Assembly: GCA_963822575.1 (NCBI GenBank)
Contig: CAWGHZ010000003.1
Span: 186,001 to 250,000, forward strand
Length of the DNA stretch: 64,000 nucleotides
Source of the DNA: CAWGHZ01 sp963822575
GTDB lineage: Bacteria; Pseudomonadota; Alphaproteobacteria; MPNO01; DASWLB01
Reading direction: 5' to 3'
In this document: positions 58,421 to 64,000 of the stretch, one piece after another
How the letters are laid out: each line of letters opens with the position of its first letter
How positions within the stretch are numbered: position 1 is the first letter of the stretch
Position numbers and translations under genes: made by a program
The notes under the pieces: generated by a model
Databases searched by the model: none
What the model was told of the DNA's origin: nothing
Seen by the model: only the letters and a program-made list of their open reading frames with translations

Positions 58421-59386
58421 CTACGCGCCGGCGCCCATCTTCAGGAATTTCTCGCGCCGGAGCGCGCGGAGCCGGTCCGGCGCCACCGGTGCGAGCTCGT
58501 CCAGCGCCGCGGCGATCGCCTCGCCCACCGCGGCGATGGCGGCCTCGGGATCGCGATGCGCCGCGCCCATCGGCTCGGGGATCACCATGTCGATCACGCC
58601 GAGCGACTTGAGGTCCTGCGCGGTGAGCTTGAGCGCCTCGGCCGCCTCCTTCGCCTGCTCCGCGGCGCGCCACAGGATCGACGCGCACCCCTCGGGTGAG
58701 ATCACCGAATAGACCGCGTGCTCGGCCATCATCACCTTGTCGCCCGCGCCGAGCGCGATGGCGCCGCCCGACCCGCCCTCGCCGATCACCACGCTGACCA
58801 AAGGCGTGCGGATGTCGAGGCAGGTTTCGACCGCGCGGGCGATGGCCTCGGCCTGGCCGCGCGCCTCGGCATCGACGCCGGGATAGGCGCCGGGCGTGTC
58901 GATCAGCGCGACGACCGGCAGGCGGAACCGCTCGGCGAGGCGCATCAGCCGGATCGCCTTGCGGTAGCCCTCGGGCCGGGCCATGCCGAAATTGTGCTTC
59001 ACCCGGCTTTCGGTGTCGTGGCCGCGCTCGTGGCCGAGCAGCATGACCGCGCGCCCGCGGAACCGGCCGAGCCCGCCAACGATGGCGGGGTCCTCGCCGA
59101 ACGCGCGGTCGCCCGCCAGCGGCACGAACCCGTCGATCAGCGCGCGCACGTAATCGCGGCAGTGCGGCCGGCCCGGATGGCGCGCGACCTGCACCTTCTG
59201 CCAGGCGTCGAGCGCGCCGTAGGTTTCGCGCACCAGACGCTCCAGCCGGCGCTCGAGCCGCGCGACCTCGGCGGCGGCGTCGCGCACGTCGTCGGGCGTG
59301 TTGTGGCGCAGCTCCTCGATGCGGCCCTCGATCTCCGCGATCGGCTTCTCGAAATCGAGGAAGGTACGGTTGCGCGCCTCGGTCAT
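58421..59386 (-). CDS. accA: Acetyl-CoA carboxylase carboxyltransferase, alpha subunit
   Basis: 321 residues, the usual length. It transfers CO2 from carboxybiotin to acetyl-CoA with AccD in the first step of fatty-acid synthesis. Typical blocks: TFLDFEKPIAEIEGRIEELR at 8-27, MLLGHERGHDTESRVKHNFGM near 116-136, ALIDTPGAYPGVDAEARGQA near 161-180, and IGEGGSGGAIALGAGDKVMM near 199-218. Its ATG overlaps the xerD stop (ATGA), so expression is coupled to the recombinase, a conserved alphaproteobacterial arrangement. Confidence 0.97.
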   Translation of the reverse strand: MTEARNRTFLDFEKPIAEIEGRIEELRHNTPDDVRDAAAEVARLERRLERLVRETYGALDAWQKVQVARHPGRPHCRDYVRALIDGFVPLAGDRAFGEDPAIVGGLGRFRGRAVMLLGHERGHDTESRVKHNFGMARPEGYRKAIRLMRLAERFRLPVVALIDTPGAYPGVDAEARGQAEAIARAVETCLDIRTPLVSVVIGEGGSGGAIALGAGDKVMMAEHAVYSVISPEGCASILWRAAEQAKEAAEALKLTAQDLKSLGVIDMVIPEPMGAAHRDPEAAIAAVGEAIAAALDELAPVAPDRLRALRREKFLKMGAGA

Positions 59387-60378
59387 CGCGCCGCCCTCGC
59401 TCGGCGCCGCGGCACACCCGCCGCCAGCGGATGGCGCTCGGAAACCAGGGTGCGCAGCCTCTCGTCGAGTACGTGGGTGTAGATCTGGGTGGTAGCGATG
59501 TCGGCGTGGCCCAGCATCTGCTGCACGCTGCGGAGGTCCGCCCCGTGCGCCAGGAGGTGGCTCGCGAAGGCGTGGCGCAGCACGTGCGGCGAGACCTTGA
59601 CGGGATCGAGCCCGGCATCGATTGCGAGGCTCTTGAGCACGCGGGCGAACTGCGCGCGGGTAAGATGCCCCGTCGCGCCGCGCGAGGCGAACAGGAAGGG
59701 CGAGGCCTTGGCGCCGCGCGCAAGGAAGCGCGCCCGGTGCGGGGCGTAGTCGGCGAGGGCCGCGCGCGCCGCCGCGCCGAGCGGCACGATCCGCTCCTTG
59801 CCGCCCTTGCCGCGCACCGTGACGTGGCTGCCGTCGCGCGCGACCGCACCGACGGGCAAGCCGACCAGCTCGGACACGCGCAACCCGGTGGCGTAGAGGA
59901 GCTCGAGAAGCGCGGTGAGCCGCGCCCCCTGCGCGCCGCTTTTCTTGCGCGCCGCATCGAGCAGCGCGGCCACCTCGTCCTCGCTCAGCACCTTGGGCAG
60001 CGCGCGGCCGCGGCGCGGCGAATCGACTGGCGCGGCCGGATCGTCCGCCCGCCATTTCTCGGCGGCGAGGAAGGCGAAGAACTGGCGCAGCGCCGAGAGC
60101 CGCCGCGCCGCCGTGCGCGGCGAGTAGCCGGCATGCGAGAGACGCGCGAGATAGTCGCGGATCAGCGCCGTGTCGGCGTCCTCCACCGCGCAGTGCCGCG
60201 TCGCGGCGAAGCGGACGAAGTCGGCGAGGTCGCGCCCGTAGGCAGCGACGGTGTTGGCCGCCCCGCCGCGCTCGGCCGCGATCATTTCGAGGAAGGCCTC
60301 GACGCGCAGGCCGGCCGGGACCGCAGGCGGATCAGCCACCTTCGGTCGCCGCCGCTTCGAGGGCGATGGCGCGCGCAT
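59383..60378 (-). CDS. xerD: Tyrosine recombinase XerD
   Basis: 331 residues. The N-terminal SAM-like domain spans about residues 25-110 (AAERGGAANTVAAYGRDLAD). The catalytic domain has Arg in YATGLRVSELVGLP, Lys in VRGKGGKERIVPLG, the HVLRHAFASHLLAHGAD box, GHADIATTQIYTHV with the second His and the Tyr nucleophile. It resolves chromosome dimers at dif with XerC. The first 13 residues are basic and overlap the upstream gene by 47 bases; a GTG start near 60342 (VADPPAVPAGL) is a possible alternative. Confidence 0.95.
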   Translation of the reverse strand: MRAPSPSKRRRPKVADPPAVPAGLRVEAFLEMIAAERGGAANTVAAYGRDLADFVRFAATRHCAVEDADTALIRDYLARLSHAGYSPRTAARRLSALRQFFAFLAAEKWRADDPAAPVDSPRRGRALPKVLSEDEVAALLDAARKKSGAQGARLTALLELLYATGLRVSELVGLPVGAVARDGSHVTVRGKGGKERIVPLGAAARAALADYAPHRARFLARGAKASPFLFASRGATGHLTRAQFARVLKSLAIDAGLDPVKVSPHVLRHAFASHLLAHGADLRSVQQMLGHADIATTQIYTHVLDERLRTLVSERHPLAAGVPRRRARAAR

Positions 60379-62101
60379 CGGCGGGAAGCCCGACCTGGCG
60401 CAATGCGCCGACGACGGCGGCGAGCGTCAGCGGGCTCGCTTCGGCCGGGCCGCCGGGCCCGAGCGCGATCAGCGCCAGCGCGACCGCCGCCCCGCGCCTT
60501 CCGTCGGCGGCGGCGCGGCCGAGCGCGTTCCAGACGGCGGGGTCGGGCATGGCGACGGGCGCGGCGACGGCACCCTTGACGAGCCCGTCCCACGCCGTCG
60601 CCGGCACGGTCTGGCCCAGCGCATCGAACAGCGAGAAGGTGAGCGCCATCTCGGCGCGCGTCGCTCCGTCGTCCGACTGCTTGAGGCGCGCCGAGCGCCA
60701 GCGGCGGAGGATCTCGGGATCGGGCGGCCCGTCCTTGCCGGGGAGGCCCGCGATGCGGGCGAGCGGCCACAGCACGATCCAGGCGCGCGCCGCGTCCTCG
60801 CTCGACGGCGCCGCCGCCTCGACCGCCGAATACCACTTGTTCGCGTCGGCGGCGCGCCCGAGCGCGTAGAGCGCTCGGCCGGCGTCGGCGGCGAACCACA
60901 TCAGCTCCGGCGCGGGCTCGATCCCGGCGAGCGCCGGGGCGAGGACACGCCTGACCTGGGCGAGGTTGTGCTTGTCGCGGCCGAGCTGGAAGGCGCGCTG
61001 CAGCACCTCGGCCTTGGCGATCGGCACCGACTGGGCGAGCGCCGCGCGCAGCAGGAGCGCGCGTCCGCGCGGCCCCCAGTCGGCCTCGGCGGCGGTCAGG
61101 GGCGCGGCCAGCGCATCCTTCTCGAACGGCACGCTCGATTCGATCTCGGCGAGCTCGGCGGGCGCCAGCGCGCCCAGCGCCGCGGCGCGCTCGGCGGCAA
61201 TTAGCCGCGCGCCAAGGTCGGCGTTGGGCGAAAGCGCGACCGTGCGCAGGATCGCCGGCTGCTCGTTCGCGGCGAGCGAATCGGGAAGCTTGCGGCTGGC
61301 GGCCCGCATCATCGAGAGGACGAGGCCGGAAGGGTCGTCCAGCGCGTCGACCTTTGCGCGGCGGTCGCCGCCGATCGCGTCCATCAGCGCGAAGAAGGTC
61401 GGGGGCGCCTTGGCGTCCTGCTCGCGCAACAGGTCGGCGATCATGCTCGCCTTCGCGGTCTGGCCCGCGAGCGTCAGGCAATAGGCCGACGCCTCCTGCC
61501 AGTAGAGCCCCTGGAACTTGCCGCCATTGCCGCGCGCCGCGGCGCACGCGCCCGATGTGTCGTTGGTGAGGAAGAGCCCCTCCACCTCCGCGTGGGCGAG
61601 TCGCGCGCCGACCGCATCGGCCCGCGCGGCGCGCACCAGCCCGACCGCCTCGTTGACGGCGCCGAGCGCCATCAGCTTCTCGACCCGCAGCGCGAGCAGG
61701 GCCTCGCCCGAATCCTTGCCCTCCGGCGCGGCGGCGGTGGTTTCCAGAAGGCGCCGTTCGAGGTCGCGCGTCGCGCCCGCGGCCAGCGGCGCCGGCAGGG
61801 CGGCGAGCAGGGTCGCCGCCTCCGGCCGCGCGGTGCCGCGCCAGAGGTCGAGACCGAGCCCGCCCTTGTCCTCGCCGATCAGCCCGACCGAATCGGGGTC
61901 GACCGCGCCCAACGCGTCGATTTTGACGGAAGCGGCCGACGGCGCGCCCCCGGCGGACGGCGGCGCGGACGCCTTGGCGGCGGGCGCCGCGGTCGCGGGC
62001 GGGCCGAGCTGCACGGGCGCCCCCGGTGCCGGCTCCTGCGCCGCAGCGGGCGCCGCCAGTGCCGCCAGGACAAGAAGTGCGCTAATGCGTGAAGCGCGCA
62101 T
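60332..62101 (-). CDS. Large secreted alanine-rich helical protein of unknown function
   Basis: 589 residues. Signal peptide MRASRISALLVLAALAAPAA, cleaved near AAAQ. Then comes a Pro/Ala-rich linker (near 24-60) and a long helical part resembling degenerate TPR/Sel1-type repeats (e.g. LLALRVEKLMALGAVNEAVG, DAARAWIVLWPLARIAGLPG). Cysteines occur near 185 and 210. Similar proteins, sometimes labelled antifreeze glycopeptide by composition alone, sit next to xerD in Rhodospirillales; that name has no functional meaning. It overlaps the small membrane protein upstream by 20 bases and xerD by 47 bases. Confidence 0.82.
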   Translation of the reverse strand: MRASRISALLVLAALAAPAAAQEPAPGAPVQLGPPATAAPAAKASAPPSAGGAPSAASVKIDALGAVDPDSVGLIGEDKGGLGLDLWRGTARPEAATLLAALPAPLAAGATRDLERRLLETTAAAPEGKDSGEALLALRVEKLMALGAVNEAVGLVRAARADAVGARLAHAEVEGLFLTNDTSGACAAARGNGGKFQGLYWQEASAYCLTLAGQTAKASMIADLLREQDAKAPPTFFALMDAIGGDRRAKVDALDDPSGLVLSMMRAASRKLPDSLAANEQPAILRTVALSPNADLGARLIAAERAAALGALAPAELAEIESSVPFEKDALAAPLTAAEADWGPRGRALLLRAALAQSVPIAKAEVLQRAFQLGRDKHNLAQVRRVLAPALAGIEPAPELMWFAADAGRALYALGRAADANKWYSAVEAAAPSSEDAARAWIVLWPLARIAGLPGKDGPPDPEILRRWRSARLKQSDDGATRAEMALTFSLFDALGQTVPATAWDGLVKGAVAAPVAMPDPAVWNALGRAAADGRRGAAVALALIALGPGGPAEASPLTLAAVVGALRQVGLPADARAIALEAAATEGG

Positions 62102-62222
62102 CGGGCAGCACCTTGTCGACCTTGGCCGAGGGCGCGGGAATGTCCCAGGTCGCGAGAAAGACCGCGCCGCCGGCGAGCACGACCACGACCACGGCGACGG
62201 CGATGAGAGTCAGACAATTCAT
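62082..62222 (-). CDS. Small single-pass membrane protein, 46 residues
   Basis: The sequence MNCLTLIAVAVVVVVLAGGA continues VFLATWDIPAPSAKVDKVLP and ends DARFTH. One hydrophobic helix (residues 4-25) is followed by a short periplasmic tail with the pattern DIPAPSAKVDKVLPDARF, which I recognise as conserved in small proteins at this locus in Rhodospirillales. It overlaps the start of the large secreted protein by 20 bases and is divergent from aroK, so it likely opens the operon leading to xerD and accA. Function unknown. Confidence 0.75.
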   Translation of the reverse strand: MNCLTLIAVAVVVVVLAGGAVFLATWDIPAPSAKVDKVLPDARFTH

Positions 62223-62398
62223 GGGATCCTGCGGCGCGATTCTATCGACATTGAGCCGCTTCGATCATGTGTGCGATAGTCGACGAACGATGCAACGGAC
62301 GCTGAACCGCCAACGTGGCGACAATGCGGCAGTCTATCGGGCCGCACGCCGCCGTTCAACGGGGCCGACCCCGCGCAAACGCGCGCGGTTGAGCGACC

Positions 62399-62965
62399 AT
62401 GCGCGCGACTGAGTCGGCCGCGCTCGCGAAGCCGGTCGTCCTCGTCGGGCTGATGGGGGCGGGCAAGACCTGCATCGGCAAGCGGCTCGCCCAGCGACTC
62501 GGGCTCGCCTTCGTCGACGCCGACACCGAGATCGAGGAGGCCGCCGGCTGTACCATCACCGACATCTTCAAGTATTACGGCGAGGCGGAGTTCCGCGACG
62601 GCGAGCGCCGCGTGATCCTGCGGCTTCTCGACCGCCCACCGCACGTGCTGGCGACCGGCGGCGGCGCGTACATGGACCCGACCGTGCGGGCGCGCATGCG
62701 CGACGAGGCGATCACCGTGTGGCTGCGCGCCGACCTCGACCTCCTGGTCAGCCGGGTGACGCGCAAGGGCGAAAGCCGCCCGCTGATCGCCGGCAAGGAC
62801 GCGCGCGAGGTGCTGGCGCGCCTGATGGAGGAGCGCTACCCGGTCTATGCCGAGGCCGACATCACCATCGATTCGGCCCGCGAATCGCCCGACGCCACCG
62901 TGGCACGCGTGATCGCCGCGCTGAAGGACCACGTCGCCGCGCTCGCCGCGGAGGCCGCGCCGTGA
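62399..62965 (+). CDS. aroK: Shikimate kinase
   Basis: 188 residues. Walker A GLMGAGKTCIGKRLAQRLGL near 17-36; shikimate-binding FVDADTEIEEAAG near 38-50 and the GEAEFRDGERRVI region near 61-73; GGGAY near 88-92; lid arginine in GESRPLIAG near 122-130. It phosphorylates shikimate in the chorismate pathway. The stop overlaps the GTG start of aroB (GTGA), the standard aroK-aroB pair. A divergent promoter region of 176 bases separates it from the small membrane protein. Confidence 0.96.
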   Translation: MRATESAALAKPVVLVGLMGAGKTCIGKRLAQRLGLAFVDADTEIEEAAGCTITDIFKYYGEAEFRDGERRVILRLLDRPPHVLATGGGAYMDPTVRARMRDEAITVWLRADLDLLVSRVTRKGESRPLIAGKDAREVLARLMEERYPVYAEADITIDSARESPDATVARVIAALKDHVAALAAEAAP

Positions 62966-64000
62966 CCGACGCCCCGGCCGCGCTCGCGACGCTCCGTGTC
63001 GCGCTGGGCGCGCGCAGCTACGACATACTGGTGGGCGACGGGCTGATCGCCCGCGCGGGCGCGTTCGTCGCGCCGTTCGTGCGCGCGCGGCCCGCGATCG
63101 TGGTGACCGACGAGACCGTGGCAGGGCTGCACCTTGCCGCGCTCGAATCCTCGCTCGCCGGCGCCGGCGTCGCGAGCCGCGCCGTCGTGCTGCCGCCGGG
63201 CGAGGAGACCAAGAGCTTCGCGCACCTCGAATCGCTGCTCGACCGCATCCTGGCGCTCACGGCCCGAGCGGCGCTCGACCCTGATCGCGCTCGGCGGCGG
63301 GGTGATCGGCGACATCACCGGCTTCGCCGCCGCGATCGTGCTGCGCGGCATCGACTACATCCAGATCCCGACCACCCTGCTGTCGCAGGTCGATTCTTCG
63401 GTCGGCGGCAAGACCGCGATCAATTCGCCGCACGGCAAGAACCTGATCGGCGCTTTCCACCAGCCGCGGCTGGTGCTGGCCGACGTCGGTGCCCTATCGA
63501 CCCTGCCGCGGCGCGAGCTCTTGGCCGGCTATGCCGAGGTGGTGAAGTACGGCCTCCTCGGCGATCCCGCCTTCTTCGACTGGTGCGAGCAGAACGGCGC
63601 CGCGCTGGTGGCGGGCGACGCGGCGGCGCGCCAGTACGCGGTGCTGGAAAGCTGCCGGGCCAAGGCGGAGATCGTCGCCGAGGACGAGCGCGAGGAGGGC
63701 CGCCGCGCGCTCCTCAACCTCGGCCACACGTTCGGCCATGCGCTGGAGGCGGCGACCGGGTTCGGCCCCGATCTCCTGCACGGCGAGGCGGTGGCGATCG
63801 GCATCGTCATGGCGTTCGAGCTGTCGGTCCGGCTGGGGCTCTGCCCCGCCGCCGACCAAGCCCGGGTGCGCCGCCACTTCGCCGCCGTCGGCCTGCCCAC
63901 CGGGCTCGACGCGCTGGGCAATCGCCGGCCCGATCCGGCCGCGCTGGTCGCGCACATGCGGCGCGACAAGAAGGTGCGCGACGGCGCCATCACCTTCATC
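62962..64000 (+). CDS. aroB: 3-dehydroquinate synthase, frameshifted and cut by the window end
   Basis: GTG start overlapping the aroK stop. The first frame gives TLRVALGARSYDILVGDGLI, AIVVTDETVAGLHLAALESS and PPGEETKSFAHLESLLDRIL; it then breaks near 63261-63266. Dropping one base restores LIALGGGVIGDITGFAAAIV, QIPTTLLSQVDSSVGGKTAI, GYAEVVKYGLL and LNLGHTFGHALEA, which contain the NAD-binding glycines and zinc ligands of AroB. About 345 residues are visible and the C-terminus lies past 64000. It converts DAHP to 3-dehydroquinate. The frameshift is probably an assembly insertion, as the gene is essential for aromatic amino acids. Confidence 0.93.
   Translation, partial: MTDAPAALATLRVALGARSYDILVGDGLIARAGAFVAPFVRARPAIVVTDETVAGLHLAALESSLAGAGVASRAVVLPPGEETKSFAHLESLLDRILALTARAALDPDRARRRGDRRHHRLRRRDRAARHRLHPDPDHPAVAGRFFGRRQDRDQFAARQEPDRRFPPAAAGAGRRRCPIDPAAARALGRLCRGGEVRPPRRSRLLRLVRAERRRAGGGRRGGAPVRGAGKLPGQGGDRRRGRARGGPPRAPQPRPHVRPCAGGGDRVRPRSPARRGGGDRHRHGVRAVGPAGALPRRRPSPGAPPLRRRRPAHRARRAGQSPARSGRAGRAHAARQEGARRRHHLH

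Overview
The window is GC-rich, densely coding DNA with the codon bias of an alphaproteobacterium. An order close to Rhodospirillales is the best guess. The evidence is the gene neighbourhoods: comEC-gltX-gltA, aroK-aroB beside a small membrane protein, a large secreted protein, xerD and accA, a hopanoid-type epimerase (HpnA), a two-subunit 2-oxoacid:ferredoxin oxidoreductase (KorAB) and PEP-CTERM proteins. No phage, transposase or integrative element is visible. Five genes (L,D-transpeptidase, korA, a Rieske oxygenase alpha subunit, an ABC substrate-binding protein and aroB) each need one extra base removed to read through, which looks like assembly error rather than biology.

Layout. 1-3.8 kb: the stress operon yeaG(prkA)-yeaH-spoVR on the minus strand, then tRNA-Leu(UAA). 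4.5-10.9 kb: an LLM flavin oxidoreductase, an HpnA-like epimerase, a complete TRAP transporter (DctPQM) and a class D flavin monooxygenase. 11-16.4 kb: a secreted PEP-CTERM-like protein, a BNR-repeat protein, a gentisate-dioxygenase-like cupin, an FAD aromatic hydroxylase and a RutE-like nitroreductase. 16.4-19.8 kb: an alkaline-phosphatase-fold protein, a polysaccharide deacetylase and a 52-residue protein behind a sigma-54 promoter. 19.8-23 kb: PadR regulator, small protein, acyl-CoA dehydrogenase and a second LLM enzyme. 23-27.6 kb: a gene-poor accessory region with a nine-copy 9-bp array and a tandem duplication carrying two PEP-CTERM genes. 27.6-36 kb: class II aldolase, hydrolase, UbiX, L,D-transpeptidase, lipoprotein, ManC and KorAB. 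36.2-43.5 kb: HicAB, two tandem xanthine-dehydrogenase-family large subunits and a Rieske dioxygenase. 43.6-47.6 kb: a CheB-CheR-PAS-HWE kinase fusion with its response regulator. 47.6-64 kb: housekeeping genes interspersed with a cyclase-TPR protein, detoxification enzymes and an orphan ABC binding protein.

The most interesting signal is regulatory. Three intergenic regions (around 19.6, 24.6 and 26.9 kb) carry near-perfect sigma-54 -24/-12 elements on the minus strand. Each has a pair of 17-bp TGT-N11-ACA sites, 42-43 bp apart, about 62-74 bp upstream. Two drive PEP-CTERM proteins; the third faces the small protein/polysaccharide deacetylase/phosphatase-like genes. This is what a PrsK/PrsR-type (NtrC-family) PEP-CTERM/exopolysaccharide regulon would look like, with the operator readable from the DNA. 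No exosortase or regulator gene is in the window.
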